DNA from: Saccharothrix syringae
GTDB lineage: Bacteria > Actinomycetota > Actinomycetes > Mycobacteriales > Pseudonocardiaceae
Reading direction: 5' to 3'
DNA: 64,000 nt
NCBI RefSeq assembly: GCF_009498035.1
Contig: NZ_CP034550.1
Coordinates: forward strand, 5,022,001-5,086,000
The notes under the pieces: generated by a model
What the model was told of the DNA's origin: nothing
Databases searched by the model: none
The model's input: only the letters and a program-made list of their open reading frames with translations
Made by a program: the position numbers and the translations under genes
Part shown: piece after piece, positions 17,859 to 25,394 of the stretch
Position numbering within the stretch: the stretch's first letter is position 1
How the letters are laid out: each line of letters begins with the position of its first letter

Positions 17859-18026
17859 TCAGGGTTGGCGTTCCCGCTGGACGTGCTCCTGGGCCTGGCG
17901 CGGGTCGGCGCCGTGCTCGCGTGCGTCGACGGCGGTGCGCAGTTCGTCGGGGTTCATTCGTTCGTGGTGGAGCACACCGAGCAGTTCGGCGCGTTTGTGC
18001 AGCGCCTCGATGTCCGTTTTATCCAT
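17859..18026 (-). CDS. Small hydrophilic 55-aa protein
   Basis: A short, previously easy-to-miss frame starts at ATG 18026 behind GAAAGGACC and ends in TGA at 17861-17859. The protein (MDKTDIEALHKRAELLGVLH and on) is highly charged and helical, with many His, Glu, Arg and Gln. It has no Cys, signal or membrane helix. Codon third positions are mostly G/C and the ribosome site is good, supporting a real gene. The function is unknown. It is divergent from the copper-binding protein gene. Confidence 0.55.
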   Translation of the reverse strand: MDKTDIEALHKRAELLGVLHHERMNPDELRTAVDAREHGADPRQAQEHVQRERQP

Positions 18027-18123
18027 TGTGGTCCTTTCTGTTGTAACGGACCCCGAAAACGGAATTACCCACTCGGAGCCGGGTACTCACGCGGGACGAC
18101 GAACGCGCTGAGAGGTGATCGGG

Positions 18124-18525
18124 TTGACCACCACGACGATGCTGGAGACCTACCCGGCCGAGATCAACCTGGACCGGGTGAAGCTCGCGGCCGTGATCGA
18201 CGCCCTGATCGCGTGCTCCGAGGCGTGCACGGCGTGCGCGGACGCCTGCCTGGGCGAGGACTCGGTGGCGGAGCTGACCAAGTGCGTGCGCACGAACCTG
18301 GACTGCGCCGACGTCTGCGGCACGACGGCGCGGGTGCTGTCGCGGCACACCGGTTACGACGCCAACGTCAGCCGGGGCCTGCTGGAGGCGTGCGCGACGG
18401 TGTGCAGGTCCTGCGGCGACGAGTGCGGGGGGCACGCGAGCATGCACGAGCACTGCCGGATCTGCGCCGAGGCGTGCCGGGCGTGCGAGCGGGCCTGCCG
18501 CGACCTGCTGGCCGTCATGGGGTGA
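18124..18525 (+). CDS. Four-helix-bundle copper-binding protein (Csp/DUF326-like)
   Basis: This protein of about 133 residues has 16 cysteines in repeated CxxxC and CxxCxxxC patterns (CSEACTACADAC, CRSCGDEC, CRICAEACRACERAC) and His residues near the third helix. This is the hallmark of Csp-like copper-storage four-helix bundles, which coordinate many Cu(I) ions through inward-facing thiols. No export signal is present, so it is likely a cytosolic form. TTG 18124 is favoured because GAGAGG lies 8 bases upstream; GTG 18115 and ATG 18139 are alternatives. No copper regulator is adjacent. Confidence 0.88.
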   Translation: MTTTTMLETYPAEINLDRVKLAAVIDALIACSEACTACADACLGEDSVAELTKCVRTNLDCADVCGTTARVLSRHTGYDANVSRGLLEACATVCRSCGDECGGHASMHEHCRICAEACRACERACRDLLAVMG

Positions 18526-18552
18526 GCCCGCCCGGTAGGGCTTCGGGTGGCC

Positions 18553-18960
18553 TCACCGGCTGCCGTGGGGGATGTCGAGCAGGCCCTTCGGCCTCTCGGG
18601 CCGGCCAACCCCGCCGGCAGGTCGAGCCGTCGCCGCAGCGGGGGTGTGAGTCGCGCCGACCGCCGTCCTCCGGTGGTCTGGCCGGGCGTCGCGCGACCGC
18701 CTCCCGGTAGCCGGGGTCGTCGAGCCCGGCCCGGAACGGGCTGGACACCTCGTTCGCGACCAGGCCCTGCCGCTCCGCCGGCTCGACGAACCGCCCGGAA
18801 GTACGCCCAGGCGGCGGCCCGGTCGGCGTCGACCTCCTGCCGCCGCCGGACCACCCGGTGCAGCCACGCCTCCGGCGCCCCGTACCCGCTCTGCCTGACG
18901 TCGCTGTTCACCGGCCGTCCCCCGACGATCGCCGAACCGCTCCCGCTGGTGTCCGGCATC
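18553..18960 (-). pseudogene. Decayed gene of unknown family
   Basis: The 18526-19053 gap has no intact gene. On the minus strand one frame reads GYGAPEAWLHRVVRRRQEVD and then DRAAAWAYF from a possible ATG near 18957. It continues after a single shift as EPAERQGLVANEVSSPFRAG and LDDPGYREAV. Codon third positions are strongly G/C in both parts. I do not recognise the protein. The plus strand of 18880-19040 also encodes a hydrophobic stretch of uncertain meaning. Confidence 0.35.
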
Positions 18961-19053
18961 GCCCTGACGATCCCGGGCCTGTTCGCGTGCCTGCCGACCG
19001 CGGTCACCGGCGTGGTCGAGGCCCTGCGGCGCGGCCGACCTGCCGCGCCCCGG

Positions 19054-19500
19054 TCATTCGCAGGGCGAGGGCTCCTGGTCGACCGGGTGGAAGCGGACCG
19101 TGCCGACCCGGTCGTTGGCGAACTCCAGCGTGTCCCGGTCGACGAGCACCGCGGTGCCGGGGAGGTAGCCGGTGTAGGTCGTAATCCCCCGCTCGTCCGG
19201 GGTCGGCCGCGGCTCGGGCAGGGGCTGCTCGGCCTTCCAGGTGCGCCCCGCGAACGCGGCGAACTCGATGCCGCAGTGCACGTACAGGTCGTAGGCGTAC
19301 CGCGTTCCGATGACCGGTTCCCCGGGGGCGGGGGACAGGGGCGCGGACGACGGGGGCGCCGCGGGGACCGAACTGGCGGTCGTCGAGGTGGGCGGTGCTG
19401 CGCCGGGGTCGCCGCCGGTCCCGCACGCCGCCAGGAGGAACGCCGACAACGCCCCGAGGACGGCGGCCGGGCCGCGCTGGTGGATGGTCGTCGAGCGCAT
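19054..19500 (-). CDS. Small secreted lipoprotein
   Basis: This is a 148-residue protein from ATG 19500, preceded by GGAAGGA. The leader ends in a lipobox (FLLAAC), followed by a Ser/Thr/Pro/Ala linker. A folded domain of about 90 residues begins near VIGTRYAYDLYVHCGIEFAA and contains one further Cys near the C-terminus, possibly disulfide-bonded. It should be anchored on the outer face of the membrane. No family is assigned. The next minus-strand gene upstream is the matrixin. Confidence 0.7.
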   Translation of the reverse strand: MRSTTIHQRGPAAVLGALSAFLLAACGTGGDPGAAPPTSTTASSVPAAPPSSAPLSPAPGEPVIGTRYAYDLYVHCGIEFAAFAGRTWKAEQPLPEPRPTPDERGITTYTGYLPGTAVLVDRDTLEFANDRVGTVRFHPVDQEPSPCE

Positions 19501-19576
19501 GGGGGTCCTTCCGGGCGACGGCACGTGATCACGGTGGGGACGGAACGGGGGCCCATCCTGGTTGCACGGCTCGCGG

Positions 19577-20440
19577 TCAGGCGTACAGGTCGGCCAGCAG
19601 GGCGAAGTCGTTGCCGTCGGGGAGCGGCGCGATGTCGTTGTTCGCGTGGAACAGGCAGCTCGACTCGTTGGTGTTGTGGCTCAGGCCCAGGGCGTGGCCG
19701 AGTTCGTGGCACGCGGTCTTGCGGTGGGCGTTGGCGCTGCGCGGGTAGTAGTCGTTGAACTCGCTGCGGACCGAACCGTCGATGAAGAAGGTCCCGTTGT
19801 CCTGCCAGGTGGTCTGCGTGGACCAACCGGTCGCGCCGAAGTCGCCGTTGGTCACGTTGACGCAGTGGGCGCCGCCGACGTTCGGGCAGGTCGCCCAGCG
19901 GTACCAGGAGTCGACGCCCTGGGCCTGGTTCCAGGTGGACACCGCCGCGTCGACCGGCCAGGCGGCGCTGGTGTGGTCGACGAAGTAGATCTGCGGGTGC
20001 GCGTGCCCGTTGCGGGCCCATTCGACCCTGGGGCACGTCAGCGTCGTCGCGGTCCACCACGCGCACGCGCCGTCGTCCAGCGCCGTCACGCCCTCGGCCC
20101 GCGGGTCGACCAACCCCGTCACGCCCTGCTCCTTCAGCCGGTCGAACAGCTGCTGGTCGGTGATGCCCGGGGCGGGGGCGTACAGCGTGGTCTCGCTGGT
20201 GCCGTCGCCGAGGTCGCGGACGGTCCGGACACCGCGGTCACCGCCCACGCCGGGCTGGGGAGCGGGTCGCGTGGTGGGAGCGGGCGCGGTGGGCGGTTTG
20301 GTGGTCTGGGTGACCGCCCCCGGCTTGCCGTCGGACGCGGCCTGGTCCGGCGCCGCGGTCGCGGGCGCGGTCGCGGCGACCAGGGCCGCGGCGAGCAGTC
20401 CGACGACCGCGGCCAGGCGTGCTCTCCGTGAATCTGGCAT
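19577..20440 (-). CDS. Secreted matrixin-like zinc metalloprotease
   Basis: This 287-residue exported protein has a signal peptide (SRRARLAAVVGLLAAALVAA) and a Pro/Thr-rich spacer. A catalytic domain carries HELGHALGLSH at residues 245-255, the full metzincin zinc motif. The segment IYFVDHTSAAWPVDAAVSTW matches the start of matrixin-like domains in actinobacteria. Four Cys lie in the catalytic domain. It probably digests extracellular protein. It is the second metzincin in this window, after the one at 6869. Confidence 0.85.
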   Translation of the reverse strand: MPDSRRARLAAVVGLLAAALVAATAPATAAPDQAASDGKPGAVTQTTKPPTAPAPTTRPAPQPGVGGDRGVRTVRDLGDGTSETTLYAPAPGITDQQLFDRLKEQGVTGLVDPRAEGVTALDDGACAWWTATTLTCPRVEWARNGHAHPQIYFVDHTSAAWPVDAAVSTWNQAQGVDSWYRWATCPNVGGAHCVNVTNGDFGATGWSTQTTWQDNGTFFIDGSVRSEFNDYYPRSANAHRKTACHELGHALGLSHNTNESSCLFHANNDIAPLPDGNDFALLADLYA

Positions 20441-20795
20441 GGCTGTCCCATTCTTCTAATTGGTGCGGGAAGGCGTCGCTGCGGCGGGATTCGCGGTGGG
20501 CGTTCCGCGGTCGACCGGGTGGTGCGCGGGGTGGTGCCGCGTGCCAGGCTAATGCGGGACTGATTGTGCACCAAGGGTTTTGCTGATCCCTTCCCGCGCG
20601 CGGGCGGCGGCTTCGGGAATTGCTCTGGATGGTGGAACGCCGCCGCGGGATCGGTCGCTGTCCCGCCGGCGGGTGGACTTCTCGGGAGCCGTTGGGAAAT
20701 GTCCTGTGTTTTGTCAAGCGCGCGTACGGGAAGTTCCACGCGGTTTTTCCCGGTCGTCGCACGGGCGGGCCGCACCTCTGTGTGCGGTCGACCGG

Positions 20796-20833
20796 CGATC
20801 GGACAAGATCACCGGCTCGATCGGACGGGATCA
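20796..20833. repeat. Direct repeat CGATCGGACnnGATCA, 22-bp period
   Basis: The 20441-20999 interval has no gene; it is the promoter region of the matrixin and the lead-in to the GH43 relic. Within it CGATCGGACAAGATCA (20796-20811) and CGATCGGACGGGATCA (20818-20833) are near-identical, spaced by two helical turns. This is consistent with tandem regulator sites. Confidence 0.45.
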
Positions 20834-20999
20834 AACATGCAGCCGGTGGCCTTTCTTGTTCAGGCTCCGCTGGTCAAGGTCGGTCCTTACTGCCGGTGAA
20901 AGGTCGAGGGTTGGTCTGGTCCATTGGTGGATCTCCTCTTGACCAGCACAAGATCCCTGGCAAGCTCTACGGGTCAAGTGGGTTGCTGTTGGAGTCGAC

Positions 21000-21890
21000 T
21001 TGTCGAGCTGCGCACCTCCGGCCGCAGCCGCCGGGCCCGACCTGCCGACCGCCGTGGCGGGTAACCCGTTCGTGGACGGCTGGTACGCCGACCCGGACGT
21101 CGCGCGTTCTCCTCGACCGACCTCGTGCACTGGACCAAGCACCCGAACGTGTCGTCTTCATCGACGACGACGGGCACCACCTACCGGGAGATCACACCTT
21201 CGGGGTACGTGGAGGGCGCGCAGATGTTCAAGCGCGGCGGCCGGTACTGCCTGATGTGGTTCAAGGGCGGCTGGACGGGCCCCGGCACTCGGTGTCCTAC
21301 GCCATCGCCGACTCGCCCACCGGGCCGTTCGCCAAGCTGGACGGGGTACTCACGCAGGGCCCGGTGGTCGCGCGCGGCTCGGGGTGCAACTCGGTGCTCA
21401 ACGTGCCGGGCACCGACACCTAGTACGTCGTCTACCACCGCAGGCCGCTGGGCGAGACCGACGGCAACCACCGCCGGCTCGCCTACGATCGCATGAACTT
21501 CAACGCCGACGGCACCACGTACGGGTGGAAGACCCACGGCGGTTCGTGGACCGTCCCGGACGGACGCCTGCGGGCCGGCAGCTCCGCCGGCGGCAAGGCG
21601 TTGCCGGACACCGACTTCGACGACTTCGCCCAGGACGCCGACGTCACCGTCACCTCGGGCGGCGGCGACGCGGGCCTGGTGTTCCGGGCGACCGGGGCGG
21701 CGGTGGGCGTGGGCGCCTACTCCGGCTACTGCGCGGGCACCGCCCACCACCTGCGCGTCACCGCGGTCGGTTCGTCGATCAGGGTGTACGTCGGCGACAT
21801 GACCACCCCGCGGATCAGCGCCACCGGCGCGACCCTCGCCTCCGGCGCGAACGGCGTGCGCGTGTTCAACCCAGATCTACGAACTGCGCG
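21000..21890 (+). pseudogene. Wrecked GH43 glycosidase gene
   Basis: Fragments of one GH43 (arabinofuranosidase/xylosidase) protein are spread over three frames. NPFVDGWYADPDVA holds the catalytic-base Asp; TDLVHWTKHPNV, TYREITPSGYVEGAQMFKR (acid Glu) and SYAIADSPTGPF follow, then NVPGTDT-stop-YVVYHRRPLGETDGNH. Long internal sections between these motifs are gone. At 21421-21423 a TAG replaces the Trp codon expected in 'TDTWY', a visible nonsense change. The C-terminal beta-sandwich (FDDFAQDADVTVTSGGGDAG) is still open. It cannot yield an active enzyme. Confidence 0.8.
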
Positions 21891-21912
21891 TCTTCGGCCG
21901 ACCGCCGCTCAC

Positions 21913-21993
21913 CCCTGCACCCCCTGCACCCCCTGCACCCCCTGCACCCCCTGCACCCCCTGCACCCCCTGCACCCCCTGCACCCCCTGCACC
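21913..21993. repeat. 9-bp tandem repeat, nine perfect copies of CCCTGCACC
   Basis: Nine uninterrupted copies cover 81 bp, encoding Pro-Cys-Thr in one frame. The tract lies exactly between the GH43 relic and the GH2-CBM42 relic. It is a simple-sequence array, not a CRISPR; there are no spacers. Confidence 0.95.
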
Positions 21994-23220
21994 CACGAGG
22001 AGTTCCACGCGCCGCCTCCGTCGCCTCAGCGGCAGCCGTGCTGGCATTGGCCGCCGCGCCGGTCAGAAGCAGCCGGTCGGCGAGCAGACCGACAACCCCG
22101 GCGGCATCTTCTGCACGCGGGTCAGGGTCCTCACCCGCGGAACGTCGGCGGGCACACCCCGCCGGCCGAGGCGCCGGCCGGCTCCACCGCCGTGGGCAGC
22201 GCGACCGGCGGCTTCACCGAGTTCTCCGCGCCGGTGCCCAACGCCCGGCGCTGGTCGCCCGACGACCCGTACCTCCACGACCTGCGCGTGTCGCTGCACA
22301 ACGCTCCCGGTACCACCGTGGACCAGGTCGTCGGCTACTTCGGCACGCGCGAGGTCGGCACCCTGGACCAGGTCGAACCCGCCCGCTGGTGCCACCACGC
22401 CGACCGGCTCGGCCTGCTGGTGTGGCAGGACGTCCCGCCCACGCAGGCGTTCGACGCCAACCGCACCCCGGCGCAGGTCGCCCAGTTCGAGGCCGAGGCC
22501 CGCGAGATCGTCGACGAGCACCGGTTCTCCCCGGCCGTGGTCGCCTACGTGCCGTTCAACGAGGGCTGGGGCGAGTGGAACCTCGCCGACACCCGGCGCA
22601 TCACGACTGGCGCGTCCACACCGGACCGGACGCGCCCGTCGGCCACCCGGGTCTCCGCGCTGGGCGAGTCCGGTGGCGCCGGGCCGCGCGACCCCGGCCA
22701 CGGGTACAGCCCCAACGGCCAGTTCTTCGCCTACGAACAGGTGAACAGCACCGCCCAGCTCAACGACCGCTACACCGGCGTGGTCCGCGACGTGCTCGAC
22801 ACCAACCGGGTGCGCGCCGCGCACGCCGACCTGATCGCCGCCTCGCGCAACCTCGACTCCCGGGTGCCCCTGCCCCTCGGGCACGTCCGCTCGTTCCGGG
22901 TGACCCCCGGCCACGCCGACCGCTACCTGCGGCACGCCAATACCTGCGGCACGCCAACTCCGCGGCCCGCACCGACGTGATCACCACCGCGAGCGGTGAC
23001 GGCGCGTGCCAGGACGCGTCGTTCCGGACCGTGGCGGGCCTGGCCGACCCGCGCTGCCACTCGTTCGAGTCGCTGAACTTCCCCGGCTCCTACCCGCGCC
23101 ATCACGAGTCCCAGGTGTTCATCGCCTCCGGCGGCGACACCGGGTCCAACCGCCCGCAGACCCCCACCGCCGACAGCAGCCGGAACCTCGCGGCGCCCTG
23201 GGCGCCGTGGTGGCGTCCCC
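21994..23220 (+). pseudogene. Wrecked GH2 glycosidase with CBM42 (AbfB) domain
   Basis: A signal-peptide-like stretch (ASVASAAAVLALAAAP) is out of frame with the GH2 part, which includes RWSPDDPYLHDLRV, HHADRLGLLVWQDVP and the active-site segment VPFNEGWGEWN carrying the acid/base Glu. The downstream YLRHANSAARTDVITTASGD...SFESLNFPGSYPRHH matches an arabinofuranosidase-B (CBM42) domain. It is put out of frame by a 17-bp duplication at 22924-22957. The catalytic barrel is strongly shortened. It was probably a hemicellulase gene paired with the GH43 relic. Confidence 0.75.
22924..22957 (+). repeat. 17-bp perfect tandem duplication
   Basis: TACCTGCGGCACGCCAA occurs twice back to back. Because 17 is not a multiple of three, it shifts the frame at the start of the CBM42 module. 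Confidence 0.95.
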
Positions 23221-23251
23221 GTGGTGGCCGACGGCGCGCCACCACGGAGGT

Positions 23252-24346
23252 TCACCCGTCCAGGTCGATCGCGCTCTTGGCCCGCTCCACCGACTCCGGC
23301 GACGCGCCCCGCCCGGGGTTCTCCGTGGCCAGCGCCTGGTTCAGCTCCGCGAACGGCCGCACCCGCCGCTCGTAGCGGGCCGCCGCGCCGGCGAAGTCCC
23401 GGGCCAGCTCGTCGGCCAGCACGTAGGCGCCCACCAGGCTCAGGCTGGTGCCCTGGCCGGACAGCGGGGACGGGCAGTGGGCGGCGTCCCCGACCAGCAC
23501 GACCCGCCCGCGCGACCAGGTGTCCAGGCGCACCTGGGCCATGGCGTCGAAGTAGAAGTCCGGTGCCCCGTCCATGGCCTTGAGCAGCCGCGGGGTCTCC
23601 CAGCCCAGGCCGGCCGCCCGCTCGGCGAGCAGCGCCTTCTGCCCCGCCACGTCGTGGCGGTCGTACTCGAAGGGCTCCGAGGCGAAGCCCAGCGTGGCCC
23701 GCAGCTCGCTGTTCCCGCGCGCCGGGTACAGGCAGCAGGTCGCGCTGTCGCCCTGCACCCACACCTGCCAGTCGTCCAGGTCCAGGAAGTTCTCGGTGCT
23801 GAACACGGCCACGTAGGACCCGAGGTGGCGCAGGAACCGCGACTCCGGGCCGAACGCCAGCCGCCGCACCGCCGAGTGCAGCCCGTCCGCGCCGATCACC
23901 AGGTCGAACGCGCGCGGCGCGCCGTGCCGGAAGGTGACGTGCACGCCGCGGTCGTCCTGCTCCAGCGCGGTGATCGAGTCGCCGAACAGGTACTCGACCC
24001 CGGCGCGGCCGTGCAGCAGGGACGTGAGGTCGTCGCGCAGCAGCTCGATGTCGTCGCTGTCGAGGCGGCCGCTGCTCAGCGTCATCTCGGTGGAGCGCCA
24101 CTGCTCGTTGCCCTCGGCGTCGAGCATCGTCATGCCGCGCATCCGGGTCCGCGCCCGCCGCGCCTGCGCCAGCAGGTCCATCCGGTCCAGCACCTCCAGG
24201 GCGACGCCCCGCACGTCCAGGGCCTGGCCGCCGCTGCGCAACCCGGGCGCGTTCTCGACGACGGTGGTGGCGAAGCCGTGGCGGTGCAGCCAGTGGGCGG
24301 CGGTGAGGCCGGCGACGCCGGCGCCGGAGATGAGCACGCTCTTCAT
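23252..24346 (-). CDS. FAD-dependent monooxygenase (aromatic hydroxylase / TetX-like)
   Basis: This 364-residue class A flavoprotein monooxygenase has the N-terminal FAD Rossmann motif GAGVAGLTAAHWL, the FAD/NADPH motif VIGADGLHSAVR near residue 152, and GDAAHCPSPLSGQG near 290. It would hydroxylate an aromatic or polycyclic substrate using NAD(P)H and O2; the substrate is unknown. ATG 24346 follows GGAAGGGACC. It is divergent from the GntR-TetR hybrid regulator. The intergenic inverted repeat suggests direct control, and relatives of such pairs act in xenobiotic or antibiotic inactivation (inference). Confidence 0.88.
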   Translation of the reverse strand: MKSVLISGAGVAGLTAAHWLHRHGFATTVVENAPGLRSGGQALDVRGVALEVLDRMDLLAQARRARTRMRGMTMLDAEGNEQWRSTEMTLSSGRLDSDDIELLRDDLTSLLHGRAGVEYLFGDSITALEQDDRGVHVTFRHGAPRAFDLVIGADGLHSAVRRLAFGPESRFLRHLGSYVAVFSTENFLDLDDWQVWVQGDSATCCLYPARGNSELRATLGFASEPFEYDRHDVAGQKALLAERAAGLGWETPRLLKAMDGAPDFYFDAMAQVRLDTWSRGRVVLVGDAAHCPSPLSGQGTSLSLVGAYVLADELARDFAGAAARYERRVRPFAELNQALATENPGRGASPESVERAKSAIDLDG

Positions 24347-24411
24347 CAGGGGGTCCCTTCCACTGCGGTGTACGCGACTGAACGTACGCAGTACGCGCAG
24401 CGTCGACCAAG

Positions 24412-24476
24412 CCTGTACTAGCTCAATAAGCCCTGTTCAGAGGCCAAGTGCCTGCTAGGTTCTGCACTAGTACAGG
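24412..24476. promoter_or_regulatory. 10-bp perfect inverted repeat, probable operator of the GntR-TetR hybrid
   Basis: CCTGTACTAG (24412-24421) and CTAGTACAGG (24467-24476) are exact reverse complements 45 bp apart in the divergent promoter. The second copy ends in the ribosome site of the regulator. Three GTACGC elements lie between 24369 and 24396 nearer the monooxygenase start. The core ACTAGTAC shape suits a GntR-type winged helix. Confidence 0.65.
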
Positions 24477-24488
24477 AGGAGGCTCGAC

Positions 24489-25394
24489 ATGATCCCGCCC
24501 TACCAGCGCATCGTCACCGAGATCAGGCGCCGCATCGCCGAGGGCGAGCTGGCCCCCGGTGACCGGGTGCCCTCGGCCCGGCAGGTCGCCAGGGAGTGGG
24601 ACGTGGCGCTGGCCACCGCCACCAAGGCCCTGACCACGCTGCGCCAGGAGGGCCTGGTCGAGGCGCTGCCGCGGGTGGGCACCACGGTGGCCGCCGCCCG
24701 ACCGCGGCCGGCCGCGGCCGGGGAGGCGCCCGAGCTGACGCGGGAACGGGTGGTGCGCGCGGCCATCGAGATCGCCGACGCCGAGGGCCTGTCCGCGCTG
24801 TCCATGCGCGGCATCGCGGCCCGCCTGGGGGTGGCGGCCATGTCGCCCTACCGCTACGTCACCGGCAAGGGCGACCTCGTGCTGATGATGGCGGACGCGG
24901 TGTTCGGCGAGGCGCGGTTGCCCCCGCACCCGCCCGCCCACTGGCGGACGCGGGTGGAGGTGGGCGTCCGGGCGCTGTGGGCGCTGCACCGCGCCCACCC
25001 GTGGCTGGCGCAGCTCGGCCCGCTGACCCGGCCGCTGATGGTGCCCAACCTGCTGACCTGCTCGGAGTGGGTGCTGGCCGGCCTCGACCGGCTCGGCTTG
25101 GGCGCCACCGCCACGTTCGACCTCAACGTGCTGCTCTACAGCCACGTCCTGGGCATCGCGGTGCACCTGGAGCGACAGGCCCACGCGGAGAGCGTCACCG
25201 GCATGTCCGACGAGGAGTGGATGGCCGGCCAGGCCCGCGCCCTGGACCGGCTGACCTCCTCCGGGGCGAGCCACCCGACGTACGCGCGGATCATGGGCTC
25301 CTTCGCCGAGACCGGCTACGACCTCGACCTGGACGCGCTGTTCGAACTCGGGCTGCGCTCGATCCTCGACGGGCTGGAGGCGCGGGTCGCCTGA
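24489..25394 (+). CDS. Hybrid GntR-TetR transcriptional regulator
   Basis: This 301-residue protein has two DNA-binding modules. Residues 1-70 form a GntR winged helix (YQRIVTEIRRRIAEGELAPG, then VPSARQVAREWDVA). After an Ala/Pro linker, residues 78-125 form a TetR-type HTH (ALSMRGIAARLGVAAMSPYR). A TetR-like ligand-binding C-terminal domain follows (WRTRVEVGVRALWALHRAHP). ATG 24489 follows AGGAGGAGG. It probably represses the divergent monooxygenase and itself through the flanking inverted repeat, and responds to a small hydrophobic ligand. The last 79 bp overlap the convergent LysR gene. Confidence 0.88.
   Translation: MIPPYQRIVTEIRRRIAEGELAPGDRVPSARQVAREWDVALATATKALTTLRQEGLVEALPRVGTTVAAARPRPAAAGEAPELTRERVVRAAIEIADAEGLSALSMRGIAARLGVAAMSPYRYVTGKGDLVLMMADAVFGEARLPPHPPAHWRTRVEVGVRALWALHRAHPWLAQLGPLTRPLMVPNLLTCSEWVLAGLDRLGLGATATFDLNVLLYSHVLGIAVHLERQAHAESVTGMSDEEWMAGQARALDRLTSSGASHPTYARIMGSFAETGYDLDLDALFELGLRSILDGLEARVA

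Noticed and set aside
20441..20999. Small genes on the plus strand in the gap before the GH43 relic
   Set aside because: Several short frames are open, but none has a ribosome site, consistent codon use or recognisable motifs.
21913..21993. CRISPR array
   Set aside because: The repeats are 9 bp and contiguous, with no spacers. It is a simple tandem repeat.
21913..21993. Cys-rich (Pro-Cys-Thr)n peptide or RiPP precursor
   Set aside because: The tract lies inside pseudogene frames without start or ribosome site, so the repeat translation is incidental.
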